A stretch of 64,000 nucleotides of DNA from Meloidogyne chitwoodi (taxonomy: Eukaryota > Nematoda > Chromadorea > Rhabditida > Meloidogynidae): positions 806,001 through 870,000 of the forward strand of contig JACZZP010000012.1 of assembly GCA_015183035.1 (NCBI GenBank). The letters run 5' to 3'. Made by a program: the position numbers and the translations under genes. Shown here piece after piece: positions 25,101 to 35,970 of this stretch; position 1 is the first letter of the stretch, and the number at the start of each line of letters is the position of its first letter. A model generated the notes under the pieces. The model ran no database searches. It was not told where the DNA came from and saw only the letters and a list, made by a program, of their open reading frames with translations.

Positions 25101-28100
25101 GATGGGCTCCCAAATGAAGAAGTCATAAATCACTCCCAATAGGTCCAAGTTTGGCGTGTTTCCAGCAAACTTCGATCCTTCATAACTTTGTTCAAAATCG
25201 TCCAATCACGACAATTTTGGTCTCTTTCAATAGGTTTCGAAGAGCTCTTTAGAATGAGCTATCATACTCATATTCAATTTTTCACCACAAAAATGAGCTT
25301 ACTTCCCATGGTTTTTCAATTTTCAGGGGTCTGTATCCGTCCCCAGAATTGAGACCGCGGGCTATTTTTGGTGTCGTTCGACTCAGCTTGACGAGCTCTT
25401 TCGTATGACATATACATTGTTTTGTTTTGGGAGGTGGGCAAATACCGAAATTTTTCCAAATAAAAAAAGTTTGGGACATTTGCCCGCAAACCGAAAAGTA
25501 CCTTTTGAAAATATTTTTTATTGGGACCCAATTTTAGTGCCAAAAATTGAGTGCCAACTAAACTGATGAATTTATATTTTAATTATCTAAAATCTGTTTA
25601 CAACCTAAACGTTTAAGTGCAAAATCTCAATTTTTTAACTTTAATTGATACTACATTTTTGGCATTAAAATGGTATTTAAAAATTTTAAATATTAAAAAA
25701 TATTAGTTAACCATCTTATAAATAATAATAAATTAGAAACTAAGGACTCGAATCATGTTTGTACTTCTTCTGCAGTCACGTCCTCTTTTAGTTTGTCGCA
25801 AACCGGCGTTTCCTCCAATGAGTCGTTTTTTAATAATTCCTTTCTTTCATCTAGGAGTTTGATTAAAACTAATGTAGAAAATAAGTTTCCTAGATTTGAT
25901 GATTCTACATTTCGTGTTGAAAATAATTCCCGTGCATCATCAGTTTCCTCTTGTAATTCGTCAGTTTCTAGGAAAGTTGGACGTCCAAAAAAATCTGTTC
26001 GAAGTGGAAGGCCAAAAAAAAGTATTGCTATATCTGATAGTTTAAGTTTAAATAATATCTCTCATGTTGTTGATGAACAAATGATCCCTGATGAGGGTGT
26101 TTTTATTAATGATGCACCAGCTGCTTTCTTAGCACCGGATCCTCCAGTCCGACGTTCTGAACGCATTAGAGAAAGATCTTTGATTACTTCATCCGTAGAT
26201 CAAGTCTTTTATGAAAATTCTAAAATAAATCCTATTGCAAATTATTGCACTTCACGTCATAAGGGCATTTCATGTGCTGATATTAGATCAAGGCACACAG
26301 TAGAGTTTTATGATTCAGGAGATTTTGGTTCTTTTATCTGTTATTACTGTTCTGCTTTGTTATTAGAATCCGAAGTAAACATGAACCATAAGTCTCATTA
26401 TAAGGTTGTTTCTTCCTCCTTTTGCTGTGGTTGTGGTGCTGTAAAGCTCCCTCCTTATAATGAACATCCTAAATATTTAGATGAGTTATTAAAAGGTGAA
26501 ACAAAGGAATCTAAAGAATTCATTTCTAATCAGAATAATTATAACTCTCTTTTGGCTTTTGCCTCTATATCGGTAGGCCACAAAGATTCTTCGTTGGATG
26601 GAGCTACATGTTTTATGTTAAATGGAGAGTTTGTGCGTCAAATTAGTTCGATGTTCTCTGGTAGTTTAACTCCATCGTTTTCTCAGTTATATATATTGGA
26701 CGCAAATGAGGCACTTAATTTGCGCACACAAAATTCCCAATATTGTGGTGATAGAGTAAATCATGAAGTTCTGAAAAAATTAGATGCACTTTTAAGGGAT
26801 ATGCATCCATTTGCAAAAGAATATAAGAATTTTAATTCACAATACAAGACTATTCTTGAAAGAGATGGTCCTGATACTGTTAGAAAGTTTCGCTTTACTT
26901 TATTGGAAGAGCGAGCTGCTCCTTCTTCAATAAAAGATAAATCATTGCATACCAGACAGGTAAATCTTCCTGAAGAAAAATCTATGTTTTCTGTCTGGAC
27001 TGAAAGTAATGAACCTCCTCATATGAGGGGTATTTACATCACTGATCTAAAAGGATCTTTATTTGAATTACCGTCATACCACCCTATGACGGATACATTA
27101 TGCTACCCACTTCTTTTCCCATGCGGAGATGATGGGTTTCATAAAAATTATCCTTTTTACCGTATCTCAGAATCAGATAATAACGCCGAAGCTTCTTCGA
27201 ATGAAAGCGTTGTGTCTACTGATAATATTGAGGATGAACCATATAAGAAAAAAAATTTAACCTTAAGAGATTATATTCGTTATCGTCTTGCAATTAGGCA
27301 GACTGATATTTCTCATAATATCTGGCGTTCAGGAGGAGGCTTAAGCCAGAAATTTGTCCTTGATTACGCAGCTCGAATAGATGCTGGTGTTGCAGACTTC
27401 TTACGTAAGCCTGAACTCAATTTACGTTCATCATTGCCTGAAAATATATTGCATCATCTTGCTAAGGATGCCAATCTTTCGTCTATTGACCAATTAGGTA
27501 GTATTGTTATGTTCAGGAAGAAAAATCCGGGAACTAGGCCTTATTTTCAAGACATGTTCTATGATGCTACTACTATTATGGCTAGAACCCGTAAACAGGG
27601 TTGTGCTTCTTTTATGTTCACATTTACAACGAATCCTCGATGGCCTGAAATATCTCGTAATTTCCTTCGTAAAGGTCAAAAGTTAGTTGATCGATTTGAT
27701 ATTATTTGTCGTATTTATGAAGATAAATTACGTAAAATTCATTATCTTCTTGATAAGAAAAAAATTTTCGGTAATATCCTCGGATATGCTGAGAGCCGAG
27801 AATTCCAAAAAAGAATTGGAGGCCCACACCTTCATAGAGTCTTTTGTACAGATACAGAAGCTACGGCTGAAAATATTAATAATTTAATTTGGGGCCATAT
27901 TCCTCCAAAGCCTGATGATTCAGATAAATCAGATTGGGCGAATTTTATAAGAAAAATTCGAGAACTTATACCAAAGTATCAACTTCACACTTGTGGTGAA
28001 CATTGCAATGGTATTAATGGCCGTTGTTTGAAAGGGTTTCCAAAACCTTTTAATAAACAAACCATTCTTCATGATAATAAACCCGCAGAATATTATCGTC

Positions 28101-31100
28101 CATCTCCTGATGATGGCGGTGAGACTATTTCAATTAAGCAAGGTTCCACATTTATTACATACGATAATTCTCGTATTGTTCCATTTAATCCTTTGGTGCT
28201 TGTAATGTTTCAATGCCACCATAATTTAGAATATGCATACGGACAATCAGATAATTTAAAATATGCTCTAAAATATCCCTTTAAGGGGGCGAGTTTTTCG
28301 TATATAAAGTGCATTGATAACACTGTTAATGTCGATGAACCAGCTCAATATGCTCGTATGCTTTTCAGAAGTCCAGCTGAAGCATTTTGTCGAATTATGT
28401 CTTATAAGTATGCGTATCTTTCTCATACTGTAATCCCATTGACAATTCACTTGCCTGATCGTCAAAAAGTTTATCTTGCTCCTGCTACACGAAAAAATAC
28501 TATTAAAAATGTTCAGCAAGGTATACTTCCTGAAACCCCTTTAACTTCATATTGGAAGCTCTGGCGTAACGATCCGTCAGTTCATAATATTCTCTTCGAG
28601 AATATGCCTGAAACTTTTTCATTTGATACAAAGTTGAAGATTTGGAAAAAAAGAAAGTTTTCTACAGTTAAACAAAATATAGAAAAAAGAAAAGCAACTT
28701 TCGGTAGAATTTATACTGTTTCACCTAGAGAAACTGAGAAGTTTGCTCTTTATGTCCTCATGAAACATTTCCCCGGTGATCCAGATCATCTTAAAAGTGT
28801 TAATGGCACAATTTGTGATACATTTGCTGATGCTGCACGTCTTCGTGGCCTTTTTGATGACAATTCCGTATGGGAAAAGACTTTAAGAGAGGCTTCATAT
28901 TCTTTTAAACCAACACAAATGAGGCAATTATTTGTCAATATTCTTGTATTTGGTTCCACTGAGACATGTTTGATCGATGCTGTTGGTTTATGGAACATGT
29001 TTATAGATAGTATGTTTGATCATAGATGTTCAGATGCAGAACGTCCTCGTAGAATCGATAAAGCATTAGCCATTATTGAAAAATATCTACTTGCTAATGG
29101 AAAGCAGATGACAGATTTTAATCTGCCTCTTCCTAATAATTCTTTAACTAAGGATCCTAATAGAGCTATTGATGATTTCTTTTTTCCACAACATGTGAAT
29201 GATGATGAAGTCGATGATACTATTGATACTTCAACTTTTGATAAGGCAAAATTAAATCCTGAACAGGATAACTTCTATAAATTAATTAGGGATTCAGTCA
29301 TGGATCAAAACTCTAAAGGACGTTTGTTTTTCCTTTCTGGTGATGGAGGAACCGGAAAAACATTTTTGTTAAATAATATTTTATATAACTTACGAAAATT
29401 AGGAAGGAAGGTGCTTGCCACCGCTTCAACGGGCATTGCTTCCACTAAATTTTATGCTGGAGGAATGACTTTACATTCAGCATTTAGATTTGGAATCAAT
29501 CATGAACCAGGTCAGATTCCTTCTGTTCCCTTTGATAGTTATTTTGGTCGTAGAATTATTGAGAGTAATCTTATAATTATTGATGAAATAACTATGCTGG
29601 AGAAAACAATGATAGAAAATGTTGACCTTCTTTGCCGTAAAATGGTCCCCAAACATAAGCATTTGCCTTTTGCAGGCAAGGTTGTTATAATTTCAGGTGA
29701 TTGGAAGCAATCTCTTCCTGTAGTAATCCACTCATCATCACCAGAAGTACAAGTGGCTGTGTGTCTCCAAAGTTCTAATCTTTACAATATGTTTGTAAAG
29801 ACTCGACTTACGCAGAATATGCGTCTTAGGCCTTCTGAAATTCAATTTAAAGAATGGCTATATAAGCTTGGGACAAATACTTCTGGCGATAAAATAGCGA
29901 TCCCAAAGTCAATGATTGTTGAGACAAGAGATGAATTAATATCTTTTGTTTTTGATAAGAGATTTGATATCCCAAGTTCTGAATTGCTTAAGCGACTTAT
30001 GCTTTCTCCGACTAATAGATCTGTAGATTTGAACAATTCAATTGTTCTATCCTCATTGAATAGTCAACATATGGACTATTATTCAACGGATAAATGTTCA
30101 GAAGAAAATCCTTTGTCTCCTTATGCTGCAGATTTTGATGTAGCTCAGCTAAATAATTTAACTCCGACTGGCATGCCGGCACATCATCTACACCTTAAAG
30201 TAGGTTCCATCATTGTTCTTCTTGTAAATCTTAATACAAGTAAGGGATTATGTAATGGAACTCGGCTTATCGTTCGTAAACTTAATACGAATTTGATTGA
30301 AGCTGAAACAATCAGTTCCTCAAACAAAGGAATGATTGTAGGCATTTCTCGAGTTCGAAGTACATATAAGGATAAACGTCCAGATGGCGTAAGTTTCGAA
30401 CGATTTCAATTTCCTGTTCGAATTGCATTTACAATGACAATCACAAAGGCTCAAGGCCAAACTTGTGAACGACTTGGAATCGATTTGTCTGACGAGCCAT
30501 TTGCTCACGGACAGTTGTATACTGCTCTTTCTCGAGCAACAAATAGTAGTCTTATTCGTGTATTTGCCCCAGGTAAACCTCGTGATATTGATGGTAATGT
30601 TTTGATTCAAAACGTCGTTGCTCGAGGTCTTATTTTTGATTAATTTTTAAAATGGCGATGATCCTCTTTATGAGATGTTCCGCCTGGTATTAGTTGAATT
30701 AAATATCTTTAGGTAATTGCCGGTTTGCATTTTGGTGTTTTCTGGTAATAATTTTGGTAAAAAGGAGGAAATTTTAAGGACAAGGTAACGTTAAGGGTAA
30801 TGTAATTTATAGGTAAAGGTAATATAATTTTAAAAAAAATGTTCTATATTAGGGGTAAAAGCGATGATCCTCTTTTTAAGAGATGTTCCGCCAGGTAATA
30901 GGGGTAAAAGCGATGATCCTCTTTTTAAGAGATGTTTCCGACAGGTAATAGGGGTTATAGGCGATGATCCTCTTTTTTGAGATGTTCCGCCAGGTAATAA
31001 GGTAATAGGCGATGATCCTCTTTTTAAGAGATGTTCCGCCAGGTAATAGGGGTAAAAGCGATGATCCTCTTTTTAAGAGATGTTCCGACAGGTAATAGGG

Positions 31101-34100
31101 GTTATAGGCGATGATCCTCTTTTTTGAGATGTTCCGCCAGGTAATAAGGTAATAGGCGATGATCCTCTTTTTAAGAGATGTTCCGCCAGGTAATCGGGGT
31201 AAAAGGCGATGATCCTCTTTTTAAGGGAAGTTCCGCCAGGTAATAAGGTAATAGGCGATGATCCTCTTTTTAAGAGATGTTCCGCCAGGTAATAGGGGTA
31301 AAAGCGATGATCCTCTTAAGAGATGTTCCGCAGGGGTACATGGTTGCCCGTTACCACCGTACACTTCCACGTAGTGTACCCTGGGCGTTATACATATGTA
31401 TAACGGCTAAGTACGGTTAAAACGGGCATAAAAAACTTCTAGCAGCGCGCGAAGCGCGCCCCAAAACCCGCTAGGGCTTTTCAAATCCAAAACAAATTTT
31501 TAAACTTAAAATTCACTTTAATGTTTCCCATGTTATTTAATATTCCCCATGTACTGCACTACTGAGTAGAGCACGCTTCCACTAGTTATTTTATAGAATG
31601 TTATAAATTAAATTTATTAAAAAAAAAAGTTTTTAATATTTATATCTTCAAAATAAAAACTAATTTTTTAAACAAATTACATTAATATATTTTTAATATA
31701 AAAAATATTATTTTTTATTTTTTAATTATATATTTAATTATTTTATATTCAAAATATATTTTTAAAAATATTTTAATTAATTAATTTTAAAATAAAAAAA
31801 TAAAATTTATAAACTTACTTATTCCATATACAATTGTCATGGAATTTATGCTTTAAAAAAATTAAATTAATTTATTTTATTTTAATTAACTAATTATTAC
31901 TTCACATTGAGTCAAATATGCTACTTGTCCTTCTTTTATTTTACTTCTACAAATTACACATCTTTCATATTTTTCTTTTTTTATTTCAATAAAAGTTCCC
32001 TCAACTAAATATAAATTAATTTAAATAAAATTAATTTATTTACTTACATTCTGGTATTTTATTATAATATAATTTTGTAAAACGATTAACCATTGCTTCA
32101 AAAATTGTTTCATATTCATTTCTAAAAATTAATATTTATTATTAAATAATTTAATATTTTTGGATTTATTAATGGACAAAAATTATTCAATACTTGAAAT
32201 TGGGGAAACATAAAATTTTACAAAAAAGTAAATCTTAAATTTTAACAAATAAAAGTTAAGATTTTTATTTTTTTAAATAAATTACATATTTCAAATTATT
32301 AATTTAAAAAAAAAAAATTCTTAAATAATTTTAATTCCAAAATTAATAAAAAAAAATTATTTTTTTAACTAAATTTAAAAATTATTAAAAATTAAAAAAG
32401 AAAATAAATAAATAATTTAAAACCTTTTAACATTTAAAATTTCATTACATTTAATTAATTTAATTTCCAAATCCTTTTTATATTTATCAACAAAAAGTTT
32501 TTCTGAAAATTCATAATCTATTATATATAAAACTTCAAAAATATAATATCTATTTCCCCATTTTATTTTATAATGATTTTCAATTGCATTTGTATCATTA
32601 TTTATTTCATCTGTAACATCTTTTCCAGATAAATAACCTTCAAATCCAAAATTTTGTAAAATAAAATCTGATAAACATAATGATTGTTCTTCTAAAAATT
32701 AAGTTAAATTTATATATTAAAATTAGAATTTAATGGAATTGGTTATTAAATTAAGACCGAAAATTGGAATATTTATTTTCCAAACGTTTGTGGTTTTCAT
32801 TCTTTTTTTATCAAGCTCAGCAAAATTTAAATTATTTAATTTTAAAAAAGACGTGATATAACTCTTCAGATCCAGATTAGGATTCTAATCCCTATTTAAT
32901 TTTAATATTTATTTATTTATTATATAATTATTTTAATAAATTTGTTTTGTCTGTTGACTACTTTGTGGAGAGTCTAGTCACTGATTTGTACTTTATCAGA
33001 TGACATGACACGAGGAAATCAGATTTTATATTCAAAATTAACTTATGAGGAATAAATTTATTAATGATTTATACAAATATATTCTTTCTTAATAATCTCC
33101 CTATAAGTGCATTATTAGTACTTTTATTTTTTGCCCAAAATGTCTGCAAATTTTTATTATAAATATTAAAAATATTAATAATATATTTATTGTTTTAAAG
33201 AAAGATGCCTCAAAATATTAAGCAACTTGACTTTCAGATAGAGGAACGAACAAATGATTGAGACAAATATCTTTGTAAGTTTATTTAAATGAAAAGAAGT
33301 TTATATATTTGAATATATTATTGTTGATTACCTATACTACATATGCCCTCGAAATAACCTCCTTATTATTAAATAGGTGCGACGACATTTGCGCCGTTGA
33401 CATTTGCGGCGACGACTTTTGCGCTGACGACTTTTGCGCCGGAAATATTTTAAAACGCGACATTTGCGCCGTCTTTAAATTAAAAAAAAAGGGCGCTGGT
33501 CCAGTTTATGAGTCCAATGGACTTTTATGAGTCCAATAAAAATGTATGAGTCCAATCAAAGTATATGAGTCCAATCAAAAGTTTATGAGTCCAATGAAAA
33601 ATTTATGAGTCCAATTAAATTATCTAACTATGATTTTTCGTCAAGTACTTTATTTTTTTGAAAAATTTATCTTCAGCGAAAAAATACAAACTATTCTATT
33701 CGTCTCGTCGAGCTAAGTAGAATGATATTAGATTCAACGTGCAAAAATAATTATGAGCCAGGATATAGGTCCTTGATAATTGAAAAATCATAGGGGGGAG
33801 TAGGTCCATTTTAGATGATTACCGAGGCTGCTCAAAAAGTTTTATCCACTAAGTTTCAATTAGTATAACTTTGTTCAAATTTGTCCAACTTAGAATATTT
33901 TGGTCTCATTCTACTAAGCCCGAAGAGCTCTTTCGAATGGCATATAATTTGTTAATATTTAAAAGTGTTGGAATTATAAAATAGGTCCTCCCCACTTCTC
34001 CCTGATTGACGAAAAATCATATATTTTCATTGGACTCATATATTATGATTGGACTCATACATTTTGATTGGACTCATAAACTTTTTATTGGACTCATATA

Positions 34101-35970
34101 CTTTCATTGGACTCATAAAAGTTCATTGGACTCATATATTTTGATTGGACTCATAAAAGTCCATTGGACTCATAAACTGGACCAGCGCCAAAAAAAGTAA
34201 TATGTATTTATTTAAAGGATTAAAAAATTATTAAAAAAATTTAACTAAAATGTATCAACTAAATAAATCCGATTAAGATTCTAAATATCCATTCTTTTAA
34301 ATATTTAACTGCACAAATATAGCTGCAGTCTTTCCAGCTAATATTAATGAGCAAGTTTGGATAACACATTTACATGCATTATCATATCGTTTAACTACAA
34401 AAGGAATTGATAATTGGGTTGATTAGTTGTTAATTAATATTTCAAACCTGTTAGGCTGTTGAAAATTTTAATAATATCCTTTAAATAAATGATTAAATTT
34501 AATTTTAAAATCATTTTAGACTTAATTCTTTTTAAAATTTAATTTTTTAAATCTTTAATATTACTTTTTTGGTAAAACTTGCTTTGAGGGCCCAGACTTG
34601 AAATCGGACAATATATATGTCATTTGTAAGAGCTTGTCAAGCTGAGTCGAATGACACAAAAATTAGCCCGCGGTCTCAATTCTGGGGCGAGATACAAGTC
34701 CTTGAAAATTGAAAAACCATATGGGGGAGTAAGCTCTTCAAAGATTACCGCGGCTGCACTTAAATTATTTTCACTGAATTAATTATTTTGTTGTAATTTG
34801 CGCCGTAGAATAACGCATGTACCAAAAAGCCAACCAGGGATGGGCTCCCAAATGAAGAAGTCATAAAACACTCCCAATAGGTCCAAGTTTGGGTTGTTTT
34901 CCAGCAAACTTCGATCTTTCATAACTTTGTTCAAAATCGTCCAATATCGACAATTTTGGTCTCATTCGATAGGTCTCGAAGAGCTCTTTCAAATGAGCTA
35001 TCATTTGTATAAACGAATTTTTACCCAAAAAAGAGCTTACTCCCCCATATGGTTTTTCAATTTTCAAGGACTTGTATCTCGCCCCAGAATTGAGATCGCG
35101 GGCTAATTTTTGTGTCATTCGACTCAGCTTGACAAGCTCTTTCGAATGACATATATATTGTCCGATTTCGAGTCTGGGCCCTCAAAGCAAATTTTTCCAC
35201 TTTTTTTTTAATTTAAAGACGGCGCAAATGTCGCGTTTTAAAAAATTTCCGGCGCAAAAGTCGTCGGCGCAAAAGTCGTCGCCGCAAATGTCGGCGGCGC
35301 ATAAGTCGCAGCGCAAGTGTCGCGGCGCAAATGTCAACGGCGCAAATGTCCTGCAACCATTAAATAATAACTTTACGGATATTTGTGCTCAACAAATAAT
35401 TTGTATAAATTACTTTATTATTAATTTGATTTTTAAAAAATAATAATTATTATTTTATTAGATAATAAAAATATTTTTAAATATTTATTTTATTTTTTAA
35501 TTTAAATATTTTAACATACCCAATTCTTTCTGATATTTTTTATATAAAATTAAATGAGTTTTATCAAGTGCATTTAAAAAATCTTTAACTTTAAATTCAA
35601 TTAAATTATTTTCAAGTTTTTTATTAAATATATTATTTTTATTATCTAATAATTTTTTATAAAATGGTTTTTCTTCTAATTTTTTATTAAAATAAATTAT
35701 AATCTCTTTAAAACATTTTTCTGTTTCTTCTTCATGCATAACTTTAATCATTTCATTTTTATTTATTATTAAATCAATAATTGATTCTCTTGAAATTCCA
35801 TAATTAACATTCCATTTTTCATTTACTTTTTCTGCAAAAATATTTGTTTTAACTTTATAATTAAGCAAAAGATAATTAGCAACACATTTTTCTATAAATA
35901 TTGTTTTACCCAAAATACAACAAAACAAATAATTTAAAATAAATATTAATAAAAATTTTAAATAAATCAT
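22166..35970 (-). CDS. Signal-peptide RING-H2 protein R2, split by mobile DNA in two introns
   Basis: Exons are 35970-35520, 32691-32424, 32121-32048, 32004-31901, 31850-31819, 22379-22258 and 22194-22166. They total 1080 nt, giving 359 residues with every phase consistent and no frameshift. The start MIYLKFLLIFILNYLFCCIL is a signal peptide. Family-specific region: YLLLN near residue 35, then EQSLCLSDF opening exon 2, homologous to QQSDCLAKF in R1. RING-H2: CVIC, then CEHKFHDNC across the same 32-nt exon seen in R1 and R3, then CPLC encoded 9.4 kb away. The intron at 22380-31818 contains a Helitron and foldbacks; the intron at 32692-35519 contains nested foldbacks. That separated exons match in both phase and protein position strongly supports one gene, but whether such long introns are still spliced is unknown. 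A split pseudogene is the alternative. Confidence 0.75.
22846..23066. repeat. Tandem array of an approximately 16-18-bp unit ACAATTGTACAAAAGT
   Basis: About a dozen degenerate copies lie head to tail. Each unit contains the palindrome ACAATTGT or TTGTACAA, so the array can pair with itself. ORFs on both strands here only translate the repeat. It sits in the last long intron of R2. Confidence 0.85.
23815..24435. mobile_element. Foldback element A (621 bp), shared core
   Basis: The left arm (23815 to about 23975) begins GGCTGTTCTTTAGTATAT. The right arm (about 24280-24435) is its inverted copy ending ATATACTAAAGAACAGCC. Both arms contain CGAATACTCGCTGAGATACA. The core starts at GATTACCGCGGCTGC (23988) and is nearly identical to the cores of elements B and C, while the outer arms are unrelated to theirs. 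No coding sequence. Confidence 0.85.
24479..30643 (+). CDS. Helitron Rep-helicase (HUH endonuclease plus Pif1-like helicase)
   Basis: This is the rolling-circle transposase of a Helitron. The 5' end of the long ORF lacks an in-frame ATG upstream of 25793. I propose exon 1 at 24479-24598 (MPTKERKRHEKRKEQR, a basic start usual for this family) spliced to 25745-30643, both phase 0, giving about 1672 residues. The Rep part has the HUH-type motif GGPHLHRVF near 27820, then CLKGFPKPF and NLKYALKYPFKG. The helicase part has Walker A GDGGTGKT (about 29340), Walker B LIIIDEIT (about 29570), and late motifs TITKAQGQT and YTALSRAT (about 30430-30540). There is no internal stop or frameshift over 4.8 kb, which suggests a recent and possibly active copy. 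Codon use is less A/T-extreme than in neighbours. Rep/helicase identity is secure; exon 1 is an inference. Confidence 0.85.
24835..25453. mobile_element. Foldback element B (619 bp), inside the putative Helitron intron
   Basis: Left end AAATTTCGGTATTTGCCCAC and its inverted copy (ending at 25453) bound arms of about 150 bp, with CAAAACAAAACAATGTA and GAAAGAGCTCGTCAAGCTG in both. The core starts at 25006 with GATTACCGCGGCTGC and is almost identical to the cores of A and C. It lies between the two proposed exons of the Helitron gene. Confidence 0.85.
30653..31336. repeat. Satellite of about 11 units, period near 49 bp
   Basis: Each unit has GCGATGATCCTCTTTTTAAG, then AGATGTTCCGCCAGGTAATA and a GGGGTAAAA-type linker. 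CTCTT...AAGAG within each unit is a small inverted repeat. Variant units (TTATAGG or TTTTTTGAG forms) recur every third copy, so the array grew by multi-unit duplication. It begins about 10 bp after the Helitron stop codon and belongs to its 3' region. Confidence 0.9.
31356..31474 (+). other. Helitron 3'-terminal structured region
   Basis: Three dyads lie in a row: GTACACT...AGTGTAC (31359-31379), the perfect palindrome CGTTATACATATGTATAACG (31386-31405), and the GCGCGC-GAA-GCGCGC hairpin (31445-31459). The last is followed after 11 nt by CTAG. A hairpin just before a CTRR end is the known termination signal of Helitrons; the two upstream dyads are additional. Confidence 0.7.
33489..34191. 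mobile_element. Foldback element D with GAGTCCAAT word arms (703 bp)
   Basis: The ends GGCGCTGGTCCAGTTTATGA and its inverse match. Left arm (33489-33620) repeats ATGAGTCCAAT six times; the right arm (34007-34191) repeats ATTGGACTCAT eight times. The arms close on TGATTTTTCGTCA / TGACGAAAAATCA. The centre has a short, diverged relative of the A/B/C core (GATTACCGAGGCTGC, CATAACTTTGTTC-like and GAAGAGCTCTTTCGAATG). Confidence 0.85.
34303..34425 (+). pseudogene. Orphan coding-like fragment
   Basis: This open stretch ends in TAG and reads with ordinary amino-acid composition, unlike the A/T filler around it: residues include VFPANINEQVWITHLHALSY and then a KGIDNWVD end. It lies between foldbacks D and C inside intron 1 of R2. 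There is no start codon and I do not recognise the family. It could be the last exon of a captured or dead gene, or chance. Confidence 0.3.
34575..35194. mobile_element. Foldback element C (620 bp), shared core
   Basis: Ends near AACTTGCTTTGAGGGCCCAG and its inverse close the element. Both arms contain GAATGACACAAAAATTAGCC and CATATGGGGGAGTAAGCTCT. The core from 34743 (GATTACCGCGGCTGC) through about 34920 is nearly identical to cores A and B. Confidence 0.85.

Larger units (their letters stand above)
24479..31474 (+). mobile_element. Helitron, minimum extent
   Basis: It includes the Rep-helicase gene, a 49-bp satellite and a 3' end of Helitron type: a hairpin with GCGCGC stems at 31445-31459, an 11-nt spacer, then CTAG at 31471-31474. 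The 5' terminus (expected TC) is not located; it may lie anywhere between about 22412 and 24479. The base after CTAG is G, not the T expected at an A|T insertion site, so the exact end needs an empty-site comparison. Confidence 0.7.
33349..35381. mobile_element. Outer foldback with GACATTTGCGCC word arms, carrying nested elements
   Basis: The left arm (33349-33490) and the inverted right arm (about 35203-35381) consist of repeats of GACATTTGCGCC and GACGACTTTTGCGCC. They share TTTAAAACGCGACATTTGCG at the inner side and a TTATTATTNAAT-type outer edge. Inside lie element D (33489-34191) and element C (34575-35194). All are inside intron 1 of R2. Confidence 0.8.

Noticed and set aside
25745..30643. 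Bacterial or viral contaminant because of a 1600-residue intronless ORF
   Set aside because: The Rep plus Pif1-like helicase layout is that of eukaryotic Helitrons. It is flanked by host introns and repeats that recur elsewhere in the window.
30653..31336. CRISPR-like regular repeat array
   Set aside because: The units are contiguous with no unique spacers, the sequence is eukaryotic, and there are no cas-like genes; it is a satellite attached to a Helitron.
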